A stretch of 64,000 nucleotides of DNA from Phytophthora sp. 'mugwort'. Taxonomy: Eukaryota; Oomycota; Peronosporomycetes; Peronosporales; Peronosporaceae. A model generated the notes under the pieces. The model made no database searches, was not told where the DNA came from, and saw only the letters and a program-made list of their open reading frames with translations. The position numbers and the translations under genes are program-made. Location of the stretch: positions 3,658,001 to 3,722,000 of the forward strand of contig JAUCEF010000018.1 in NCBI GenBank assembly GCA_033558025.1. The letters run 5' to 3'. Positions 31,040 to 40,070 of this stretch are shown piece after piece. Each line of letters starts with the position of its first letter. The first letter of the stretch is position 1.

Positions 31040-31663
31040 ATGAAGCTGTCAATTGCTACTATTGCACTTGCCTACGTGGTGTCCGTCGTGACGGCTGCTA
31101 CTCCGTTGAACGCCATGGGTGCTACGATGAAGTCCGATATGACGACCAACCTAGCTATGACCTCGGACGAAGCCACAACTACCGACCAAGGCATGACCAC
31201 GACGACCCCCAATATGCGCGGACACAGCACTCCGTCGCTCTTCGTTCCCGTCGGCGTCATCACCAACAAGATCAAAGCTTCAGGCAACAATATCCTCGTC
31301 AAAGGCAGCAACATTCTCATTTCCAAGAGTGACCGCGTCCAACTCGCCAAGACGATCAAGGAAATGGTATCGAACAGTCCAGAGGCAGGTGCAGCCAGCA
31401 CGATGACGACTCAAGACATTTCTGGTCTCTTGTCAAGCATCTCGGCCAACCCGGCTGCGCTCTCCAACACGGCCGGGATCATTTCGGCTGCAAGAAGCGG
31501 TAAGATGAGTGCGGTGGCTGGTTTCGTCGTGGGTTTGCTGGGTACTACGGCTCCGACGACGACTACCCCTGGGACTCCAGTGGTTGCCTCAATGGTTTCT
31601 CCGACTGCTATGTCCAAGTCGACCCCAGTCGCTCTTGCTGCTGCAACTACCACTTCGACGTAG
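31040..31663 (+). CDS. Secreted Thr/Ala/Ser-rich protein, copy 1
   Basis: The product has 207 residues. The start at 31040 gives a clear signal peptide (MKLSIATIALAYVVSVVTA, then ATP). The frame is open upstream to 30971, but that lies across the initiator element. A Thr/Met-rich spacer is followed by a conserved-looking core (LFVPVGVITNKIKASGNNIL ... DRVQLAKTIKEMVSN). The tail is rich in Thr, Pro and Ala and could carry O-glycans. There is no RxLR or LxLFLAK motif. I do not recognise the family. A second copy in inverse orientation lies at 55361-55945 and is identical from the 5' flank through residue ~154 (AARSGK), after which the tails differ. Confidence 0.8.
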   Translation: MKLSIATIALAYVVSVVTAATPLNAMGATMKSDMTTNLAMTSDEATTTDQGMTTTTPNMRGHSTPSLFVPVGVITNKIKASGNNILVKGSNILISKSDRVQLAKTIKEMVSNSPEAGAASTMTTQDISGLLSSISANPAALSNTAGIISAARSGKMSAVAGFVVGLLGTTAPTTTTPGTPVVASMVSPTAMSKSTPVALAAATTTST

Positions 31664-32717
31664 GTAAACGACATTCTACCGGATCAAAAAACGAAATACT
31701 TGGTATTGATTTTCACGAATGGCTAAGGATCTACGAATTCGTGACGAAGAACGGAGGTCACAAAGCTCCTTTACACTTAACATTTTTTCAAGAATCAACA
31801 ATCTTTGCGCTCCACAATTACCAACTCGGAATTTGCGTAACTTTTTGTTTTCTTGACAAGGCGCTTTGTGTATTGATTCATACATATTTGGAATAGAAAT
31901 ACGACACCGAGCGCACCCTTGGGAAGCATGGGTCGGTCGGTGGTAGGTGCCACTTCGAATAGCGGCTTGCAGTCGTTTTGCACTCCCCTGTCGGTGTCAG
32001 TACGTTCTTGTCATTGAGCGAGTTCGTGAGGACGTGAACAGAAGCTCAGCTGGGCCCTCACATTTGTGCCAAACCTCAAATCTACGCTGTCGTAAGAGAT
32101 TTGTGAGTATCCGATGGAAATACCCGTACTTGCTTTTGATACCGTCATCAGGCTTCCACTGCCTAATACATATTCCTGTCAAGCAATAACCTTTTTTATT
32201 TGGTTATATACTACTACGAAGTATGGCCTAAGAAAAAAGATTGCTCTTGTAACTAAATCTACTATTTTCGACGACCACAACGACGACGAGCTCCCACTCC
32301 ACCAGTGGGCGTCTTGAGGAAGACGGACTAAAATTAAGTATATCGGCAGGGTTTGTACTCCATTGATCGCTTCGAAAGTGCATGGGAACGCGAAAACGAC
32401 TTGAAACGGGATAACAACAGAGTGGGGGGACATCGATAAGTGTGTTAACGTCTAGCTGGAGACCAAGTCGAAATCATCGACAAGAAAGTTGCTGATGACT
32501 ACTAAGCACTTCAATTCTGACCGTCCTCAACTATATACACTAGTGGCAGCAGAACCGCTAGAGATAGTGATCCCTACACTGTAAAAAAACATTCGTGAGA
32601 GGTTTACAATTGATGTGCTTACTGCATTTACACCTCCCACTTGTCGCCTGCGTGAGGTTGTCATATTCGTCAATAAAATTGACTTCAGCTGAACTTCGAG
32701 TAGCTTCTTACAAATGC
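31664..32717. other. Intergenic region with no gene recognised
   Basis: About 1 kb of AT-rich sequence between convergent genes. The short frames on both strands show no coding character and I see no repeat. Confidence 0.5.
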
Positions 32718-34563
32718 TCACTTGGACCAAAAGGACGAAGCATTAGGGCTCAATATGGGCAATTGAGCTGGTTCGAGACGCTCCTCGATCTTCTTTATAC
32801 AGCCTCGATGACACATTCGCAGCTCCTCAAACGTTGGTAGCACGGGGTCGTCCAGCATTAACGTGTCGGCTACTTCCTTACCAGGGGAAGAGCACCGACA
32901 GGCACCGGAGATCACCGATTCTGCCAAACTTGTGTGCAAACTCGGTTGCAGGAGCGAGAAGAAAGTGCCACCTCGACCTGCTTGCGAGCCATTGCACGCC
33001 TTGGAGCACGGAAACCCCTCCATATTGAGGTCTCCGAAGGTCACATAGGCGTTCGAAGCATTCGCATCGCCGGAACGAGGTGTCGTTAGCCCCCACTTGG
33101 CTACATGCCATCAAGATTCGTGAGTAAACAGCCTCAGATCGACCGTCTCGGTTCATTGCCGAGTCTTACCGTGATTGCCGTCCGTGACCCTCCCTCCGAC
33201 AAGTTGCCAGGTCAAGTTCATGCTGCCATCGCTCATACTCCACCTATCACCAACACCATCAGATCCATTTCACTTCTCAGCAAGAGTACACGTTAAGAAG
33301 TGTAGAGACGTACGTGGCTTGCATGAGGTTCTCGATGTTGTATGGTGCCGATCCGTCCGCGTTCAACTCGACGCCTGTCACTGGCTCGTTGAGGCAAAAC
33401 TCATGTGGAGAGCTTGTGTAGACATCGCCCGCGCAAATGGTAGGGATGCCGTAGCTGGCATCCCACCAGGACGCCACACTCACGTCTGACTCCAGCATCT
33501 CAGCTACGAGAGCCCAAGGCGGCACCGCAGCACGAGGACTCTTGACGAGTATTAACACTTGTTGTTCCTCTTCTTTTGCTGCTTCCTTTTCACTAAAGTC
33601 TGTCAGCTTTTGGCCCTCCACAAGCGGTTCAAACACTCGCGACTTGTCCACTTCGAACGCTTGAGTCGCAGCCGACAGCTTGAGTCGAAACTCGGCCTTC
33701 ATCGGGTCCCATGGCTTTTGCACCGGCAGCTCCGGGTCCAGCAGAGCATGGTACAATGTCTCGACACTTGTTTTCTTCTGCTTCAGCCCGTCTTCAAACA
33801 GCTTCACACTCGCTAACAGTTGATGCAGTGACCCATTGCGGTAGAAATTCCCCGAGCAAAGTCGCGCCAGCTGCAGCTTCTTCCCCAGCTCCATGAGCTC
33901 ACTGTCCCCCAACGATATCGCCAGCATATGCTGAGAGAACTGCACATTATTATCCACCTGACAGCCAAGTCTCACGAACGAGTCGTTAAGCGTCGGATCT
34001 GGGAAGTTGGGCGTCGACGACTGTAGGAAGAAGCCTCCACTGCCGTCGCTCTGGAACGCCACGGCTCCTTTGGCATGGGCACTGAAGACGTCCCCTCCTC
34101 CACACACCTGCTTCCCTTTGTCTACCAGACTCTGGGTCTCTTTAGGGTCGTAAGTTCCAGCGATTCCGTTGAGTTGGTCATTAAATAGAGCCCAGTACGG
34201 ACTGCTCTCCTTCTGCTTGAGTGTATGACTCACTGGGTCGTTGTTGCCTTGACCCAAACAGTCGTAGCCCACGTCGCGGAAGTGTCGGAACTCGGGCGTC
34301 CTCGAGTCCGCATAGAGATAGCAGAGGCCCGTGGCTCTCGCGTCAAGAGCCGACCATCCGGCTGTCGCCACGTTGCTGCAGTCCGGCGCCGGACAGTCGC
34401 ACGGCGTGGGGACCACGGCGCCATCGGGCGATTGCACATGTGACGGCAGCTTGAGCACGGCCCACCAAGCCACAGCATTGCCCAGACCGTCCAACGCTCG
34501 CACTGTGGACGACGCCACTCTACCGACCACCAAAAGCGGCACCACGACTCGAAGCAGCAGCAT
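32718..34563 (-). CDS. Secreted DNase II-type acid endonuclease
   Basis: Three exons (34563-33314, 33243-33170, 33100-32718) with introns of 70 and 69 nt give 568 residues. DNase II cuts DNA at acid pH in lysosomes or outside the cell and uses two HxK motifs in a PLD-like fold. The N-terminus after the chosen start (MLLLRVVVPLLVVGRVASS) is a signal peptide. ALDGLGNAVAWWAVLKLP is the usual mature start. The first motif is HAKGAVAF with GGFFLQSSTPNFPDP after it. The second motif, DGNHAKWG, is created only when exons 2 and 3 are spliced. YVTFGDLNMEGFPCSKACNG and RGGTFF follow, as in DNase II ends. A 130-residue charged insertion (about 275-390) makes it longer than animal enzymes (about 360). 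The frame is open to 34635. Confidence 0.87.
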
Positions 34564-34643
34564 GAGCAAGGGAGACGGATTCGACGTCCTTAGTACTGTA
34601 CCGACGGATTCAAAGCAGACAGGCTCTGAAGCCACAACTGGCG

Positions 34644-34645
<2 letters not shown>

Positions 34646-34692
<47 letters not shown>
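34646..34692. repeat. (GA)n microsatellite, about 23 units
   Basis: An uninterrupted GA run of 47 nt lies about 85 bp upstream of the DNase II start codon. It may affect the promoter or leader and is likely to vary in length between strains. Confidence 0.95.
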
Positions 34693-34695
<3 letters not shown>

Positions 34696-35024
34696 TGCGG
34701 AGGCGCGACGCTCATCAAGACAATAAATACCGAGACTTTTATTTAACGGACAGGGGCCCTTACATGCGGACCTTCGGCTTGGCTTTCACTCACTCAAAAA
34801 ATTGTATCTACACAGCGCAGACGCTGGTAAGGTGCGCTGCGACGCCGCTGCCCAGCGCGCGCTCTTACTCCCAGAGCGCTCGCTTCATACCCGGCAGTGC
34901 GCGCAGCAAACGGCACGCTCATAAAAAAAAACTTACTGGAAAATAGAGATCGTCAACGTAACGCGCGCAGTCCTGCTGTACATACCCCACACACACACAC
35001 TCGCGTCCAGGGTTGCCCTCCCGT
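34693..35024. other. Intergenic region with no gene recognised
   Basis: Between the DNase II 5' flank and the 3' end of the Gln-rich gene. It contains a short (CA)n-like run near 34990-35002 and no coding signal. Confidence 0.5.
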
Positions 35025-36854
35025 TTAGATGGGTACGGACTGGGGAACGCCGCTCGTGGGCTTGAACATCTTGGCTGAGCGGTCCGTGGGGAATGCTGGG
35101 CGCTCGCTGCTCATCTTGCGCTTCTCCCCGACCGAAGGCTGGAAAGGAGGCTGCTGCTGTTGCTGTTGCTGTGGTTGCTGCTGCTGCGAGAGCTGCTGCT
35201 GGGGTAGCGGCACTGAGTAGTGCATCTCCTGCATCTGTTGCTGCGGAGGCATCTGGTTCATCATCACCTGCGGGTGCGGGAAGGTCGGAGGCAAGCCTCG
35301 AGATTGGCCGTCATGGTGATACCCCGGCGGCGCGTACATGGGGTTCGAGATGGGGTGCGTCATCACGTTGTGCATGAGCTGGTTCCCGTTGTGAGTCATG
35401 AGCTGCTGCGGCTGTCCGAGTTGCAGGGACGCCATGTCGGACTGTGGACTCTTCTTGGCCGCCTCGGCAGCGCTGGAAGCAGCTTTGCGTTTCTGGCGGG
35501 CAAGCACACGACTCGAGCCGACCTCAAAGGACGTCGACATCCCTGAGCCGATACACGCGTAGTAGCGACGATCGCCCGCCACCATCTGCACGAAGGCCTC
35601 AAACTGCACGTAGTACTTAACATTGCGGCGCTTGCACTTGCCTTGGGCCATGTCCTCCGTGTACTTCCAGACCTTGGGCTTGAACTCAAAGCACGCGACG
35701 TTGCCCTCCTGCTGCACAAAGTCCGGGAGCCGTTCGCCGGTGATCCACTGGTCCTTCATGGCGTCCATCTCTTCCGTTTCGATAGTGCGGCCGAGCATGC
35801 ACTCGCGGATCACGGCTTCCTCAAAGGCGACAGGAATGTTCTCCAGCGAGTGGACGCGTCCCAGCAGGATCAGATCATCAAACGTCACGTTGCTGTTGAG
35901 CGTGACTTCCGTGACCAAACTGCCGCGGCACTTGCCCCACATGAAGTCGTGCTGCTTGAGGTCTTCGATCTTAATGGACGAGTAGTCTCCAAAGACCTTG
36001 CAGCTCGGGAAGCACTGTAGGTTGCGTCGTCCGTTCCTCCAGTACTTGAGTTTGAGCGGGGTCTTGACCTTGATCATGGCTTCCTGAGAGGTGCCGGCGC
36101 TAACTACAGGTCCTCTAACATCTCCGTAGACTGACGTCTGCGGCTGTGGGTACGCGTCCACCTCCTTCTTGGTTACCACCGAGTGGTTGTCCAGCAGCGG
36201 CGGGAACTGGTGGTTGGGCAGTGGGAGCATACTGCCGGGCATGGGGTTGTACATCTGTGAACCCGTGGATCTCGGGAAGTGCGGCTGCGGCCCCTGCGCG
36301 TTCATGTCGGGGTGATGGTAGCTCCTGGGCTCCGGATACTGCGACTGGCCGTACGGACTCAGACGCTGGCTGGACGTGGGCTGCGCGTAGACCGGGTGGG
36401 TCCCGTACGAGTCGTTGTAGTGTGTCTGGGCGCTGGATGTGACGATAGAATCGGGCCCTCGTAGCCCCGCGGTCACGTCTTCTCTATGCGGAGGCGAGTA
36501 CTTGCGGCTGTACTCAAAGGGCAGCGGGTCGGCTGCGTAGTCCTCGGAGGTGCTCGGACCGGGCTTAGCCAACGGTTGGTACTGCTGCATGGCGGACATG
36601 GGTGAAGAATACTGCGGCGCGTACTGCGGCTGCTGGTTAGGGAAGGGCATCTGGTAGATGCGGTCCATCTGCTGCGGGGCCTGAGGCGGGAGCTGCAGCG
36701 CCGTGGGGGCGTTGTTGACCTTGACGTCCTCCTGGCGCTTGGGGCTGCGCCCTTGCGGCGGCGTGAGCGCGGAGCTGGTCGTAGGCACGGAGCCGGCGCT
36801 CGACGTTGAGGGCGATGGTGCGTAAAGCTGATTGAGCGTCATGCCGACGGCCAT
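35025..36854 (-). CDS. Gln/Pro-rich nuclear-type protein with unrecognised central domain
   Basis: The chosen start MAVGMTLNQLY (36854) gives 609 residues. The frame stays open to 37151, so a longer N-terminus is possible. The first ~270 residues are low-complexity (Pro, Gln, Ser, Tyr), as in transcription regulators. A well-ordered block follows (about residues 270-470): LKLKYWRNGRRNLQCFPSC, KQHDFMWGKCRGSL and NVKYYVQFEAFVQMVAGDRR. It ends at SFEVGSSRVLARQKRKA, which includes a basic patch that could be a nuclear signal. The tail is Gln-rich with a CAG/CAA-coded run (about 575 onward) and a second basic patch, GEKRKM. I do not recognise the central domain. Its beta-rich look could suit a DNA-binding Ig-type fold, but that is a guess. 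Confidence 0.75.
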   Translation of the reverse strand: MAVGMTLNQLYAPSPSTSSAGSVPTTSSALTPPQGRSPKRQEDVKVNNAPTALQLPPQAPQQMDRIYQMPFPNQQPQYAPQYSSPMSAMQQYQPLAKPGPSTSEDYAADPLPFEYSRKYSPPHREDVTAGLRGPDSIVTSSAQTHYNDSYGTHPVYAQPTSSQRLSPYGQSQYPEPRSYHHPDMNAQGPQPHFPRSTGSQMYNPMPGSMLPLPNHQFPPLLDNHSVVTKKEVDAYPQPQTSVYGDVRGPVVSAGTSQEAMIKVKTPLKLKYWRNGRRNLQCFPSCKVFGDYSSIKIEDLKQHDFMWGKCRGSLVTEVTLNSNVTFDDLILLGRVHSLENIPVAFEEAVIRECMLGRTIETEEMDAMKDQWITGERLPDFVQQEGNVACFEFKPKVWKYTEDMAQGKCKRRNVKYYVQFEAFVQMVAGDRRYYACIGSGMSTSFEVGSSRVLARQKRKAASSAAEAAKKSPQSDMASLQLGQPQQLMTHNGNQLMHNVMTHPISNPMYAPPGYHHDGQSRGLPPTFPHPQVMMNQMPPQQQMQEMHYSVPLPQQQLSQQQQPQQQQQQQPPFQPSVGEKRKMSSERPAFPTDRSAKMFKPTSGVPQSVPI

Positions 36855-39376
36855 CGAGCTGCTGTCTCCGAGCGAGTGGGTACTGCACGTGGTGGGCGGC
36901 GGGGTGGGATCGACTCGGGCCAGCGACGGAGCGAGGCGGTCAACGTGACACGACGCCTTTGCGCAAGGGGTGGAAAGGAGAAATGAGCTATCGGAGCGGG
37001 ACTTGGACGACGCTATTCCTTGTCTACTGTGCTGTGTCGAAGGGTGCGTCCCGCCGCTGTTCCACAGTGGGTGGCGCGTTGGCCTCATCCCCATGAAGAG
37101 ACCCAAAAACAAGGCCAAAATGGGTCCGACTGCTTTATACGTGTAATGCATCCTCGATCTTCCTTAGCCAAGCATGGCCTGCCCATTTGTTTAAGCCCAT
37201 ATTTTTCGAGATGTAGAACCTACAGTAGACTTGACAACTTGATTCGGTCCACACCTCGACAAGCTGGTAACGGCGCCTTTTAAATCGCCTGGCCGATTCG
37301 ACAAGTTGGTCAAACTCGTTTGGTTTGGCTGATACTTGTCTTGCTTCAAATTGACCTGGTCTGGCGGCTACACCTATTGTACTTATAGTAGTGAAGCAGA
37401 GCCGCCCAGATATAATGGGCCTTGCGAAATGGGTACATGTCTCGTCTCCAACGCGCAGGCGGCCATGAGTGGCGTACCATGCGCAGCGCCGGGTCGCCGC
37501 CCTGGCCTTGCCCGCGATGTTCACTGATAGCATTGAAGAATCTCTACCAAAAGTGACAGGAGTGACCCGAGAAGCAACTGTCAACGAGAAACCCAGAATA
37601 GAAAGGGCGCTAGTGATTCGAAGCAGGGCTTTTACGTACTAAAGTATGCTTTTGCTGAGTGAGTGCAGTAAGCTAGCAGCTATGCTGACGTTATTTCTAA
37701 TACGTACATGTGGGCTCTGCGCTACCGTCGGGCACTCGGTGCAATGCGCGCTAAGCCACCTACTACAACGCGCAGCGGCATATCCGTCACAGCTGTAGCT
37801 GTAGCTGCTCGGCGTAGTCACCGCTAAGAGTGGGCTAGAGAGTCAGATTCGCAGCTACCGAATTACAGAGTGGTATCCAGTGACCCAGCCCATGTCGTCG
37901 TCGATCGTAGAACGGCGATTTCGGACTCGTCACCGAGCTCGGCAGCGCCGGCGGTCGGGATCGTGCGAGCAGGTACCACACAGTGTTGGCGACCCGACAG
38001 TGGCGCGCGGTGTTGCTGCCGCCGCAACTATCAAAACGCGCGCAGCCACAAGCAAGTTGAGGGGCACAACATACCGCCCTGGGCTCTGCCGCGATTTGAT
38101 AGAGGGTTCACATCACGCGGGTACCAAGGCAAAGGGGGCGACCGCGTACGGTACAGCTAGCTTCAACCTGGCCTGGAGGGAATGCAGCACGAAGACTGGG
38201 CGCGACGATGATTCATCGTCGCGGCCTTGCTGGATTTCACACGACAGCCCGCTGTCGCGTCGCCGCCGCTTCGATATTCGTCAGCGGAGGTTGCCGTCGT
38301 GAGTGGCTCGGCCTAACGAACTTGGTAGTGAAGATGTCGACGGCGGCAATGCCTTGTGGCTTACTTGTCACCGCAGCAACACGCGATCACCCGACTTCAG
38401 CTTTCGGAGTTAGACTTGTCCTCATTATACTCGCGATAGTCGTCCCAATCGTCCCACGCCGCGCATCGAAGACACCTCCGTTGACAGCATTATCTCGTTT
38501 AGCTCGATCGCCGGCACAAACACGGGCTTTCCCAACGCAAGAGCCAAGTAGACAAGGCCAGTAGCAGTCAACGACACGCTGACCATACAGTACTGCGTTA
38601 TAGCGTCTTGTATTCGATGCCACTGCATCAAAATGGCTGCCTTAATTAAATGAGAGAAAGCGGAAAAGTGCCGGCCAACCTATTGGCGGGCCGGTCTCTG
38701 CCATCCCCACTGCCAAGACGATGTGTTGCTGGCGACTTGGCCCGGCTCGTCCATTAGCTCACGGCGGGCGCGTCCTCAGCTGGGTGGGAGACGAGTCGTC
38801 CGCTGGTCTCGCGTGCTCGCGTCACGGCAGCTGGGCCCGCGGAGCGAGGTTGCATCGCGTCGCGAGGTGACATCACGCAGCCTGCGCTGGCTCGCGCAGA
38901 CGCGCCGGCACTGGATTCATTGCATTGCAATATGGACGTCGACACAAGACTTCCTCAGTACTGTACTAATAGGTAGCATTAAGTTTGGGCCAAACTTTGG
39001 TGGGCGCCATTGGTTACAACTTGGTGGGCGGCTCACTTCAGGCGTGGCATCCACGAGGGGCGGAAGATAAACTCGATCCGGAGCGTTGGCTAGTCAACAT
39101 ATCGAAAGCGTCAAGACAATACACACAGTGGGATTCTCGCCAAGATGTACATGTACCAGTTGTCCACAACATTACGACTCGTTGTCCTGTGACTCACAGT
39201 GTGAGTGCCCTCAGGTCAACATCATCGTGCTGGGCTGCTGCCCGCCGGACCAGCAACGTTGTCAAAGACCGAGCAACTGAGTATTGCTTGGTGCAACACA
39301 CGCGACGGCCACCATTTCGATAACAAATAAGCAAACGCTTTGGCCTGCCCAATCGATAATTGTACGGGCACATACT
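36855..39376. other. Long region without recognised gene
   Basis: This is about 2.5 kb. The first part (to 37151) may be 5' coding or leader of the Gln-rich gene. The rest holds several GC-rich open frames on both strands (for example 37135-37584 minus and 37880-38302 plus) with no motif, no signal peptide and no clear splice structure. TTGGCGACCCGACAGTGGCG near 37985 looks a little like a retroelement primer-binding site, but no matching LTR pair was seen. Decayed repeat sequence is likely. Confidence 0.4.
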
Positions 39377-39841
39377 TCACACCATCTGCATGGCCGCCTT
39401 GTACTCGCGCATCTCGCGCTCGAGCTGCACGGCCTCCAGCCGCCGCTGCTCCTGTCGCTTGGCCTCTTGATCGGCCACTTCGGCACAGTGGACGCGGTGG
39501 TACGTGGACGAGATGGGGATGTCATCGGCATTGCGCAGGGATTTCCGCGGCGGAGACGGAGGCGACAGCTCGGCCGCTGCACTCTCACGACAGCGTACTC
39601 GCACCCGTGTCGCTATGTTCTTGGCCCTTTCCGGTGGCAGCTTCAGGCCCGCAGGCTCGTCGACTTCGGGCCCTGGTTCCTCATCGCTCCGGTCCATGAG
39701 GGTGTCCTCCACTGCATTATCGACTACTGGCTTCACTCGGTTCGCACTGCCAGCTAATAGGATGGGGGCGGTTTCCGATGGCGTGGCAGCGTATTCTTTG
39801 CCTGGAGTCGTATCGGGCCACTTGGACGGACAGCACCCCAT
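39377..39841 (-). CDS. Small predicted acylated membrane-associated protein
   Basis: The product has 154 residues and starts MGCCPSK. Gly2 is a good N-myristoylation site, and Cys3 and Cys4 are candidates for palmitoylation, as in plasma-membrane or flagellar-membrane proteins. The middle is acidic and Pro-rich. The C-terminus (about 120-150, with AKRQEQRRLEAVQLEREMREY) is a charged helix that could form a coiled coil. I do not recognise the family. The gene lies in the same direction as the dynein-2 gene and about 230 bp beyond its end. An intronless frame with a strong N-terminal signal supports a real gene. Confidence 0.65.
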   Translation of the reverse strand: MGCCPSKWPDTTPGKEYAATPSETAPILLAGSANRVKPVVDNAVEDTLMDRSDEEPGPEVDEPAGLKLPPERAKNIATRVRVRCRESAAAELSPPSPPRKSLRNADDIPISSTYHRVHCAEVADQEAKRQEQRRLEAVQLEREMREYKAAMQMV

Positions 39842-40070
39842 AGTGATCGCTGCAAAGACTGTGTTACCGTGGTGGCGGAAGACGCTACTGGTGGGAACGA
39901 GGCTGGCAGCGAAGAAGCGTAGGAAGGAAGTTAAGCACTAAACGATAGCAACGTCCTCCGGATCGGATCCCTCCTTATAAGGTATAACGAATGGCTACAT
40001 TTATGTGCAATCCCCTAGAATCCTTTGCAAATGCATTTATAGGTCCTATCAAACAGCATCAACTTCAACT

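Noticed and set aside
31040..31663. Possible RxLR or Crinkler effector
   Set aside because: A signal peptide is present but no RxLR, EER or LxLFLAK motif is found in either copy, so only a secreted protein is claimed.
34331..34726. 131-aa frame with a long Glu-Arg repeat
   Set aside because: The repeat is the (GA)n microsatellite and the rest is antisense to DNase II.
37135..37584. 149-aa frame on the minus strand
   Set aside because: No motif, no signal, overlaps the 5' region of the Gln-rich gene; composition looks random.
37880..38302. 140-aa GC-rich plus-strand frame, with a primer-binding-like sequence nearby (about 37985)
   Set aside because: Arg/Ser-rich in all frames, no retroelement protein motif and no second LTR, so neither a gene nor an LTR element can be supported.
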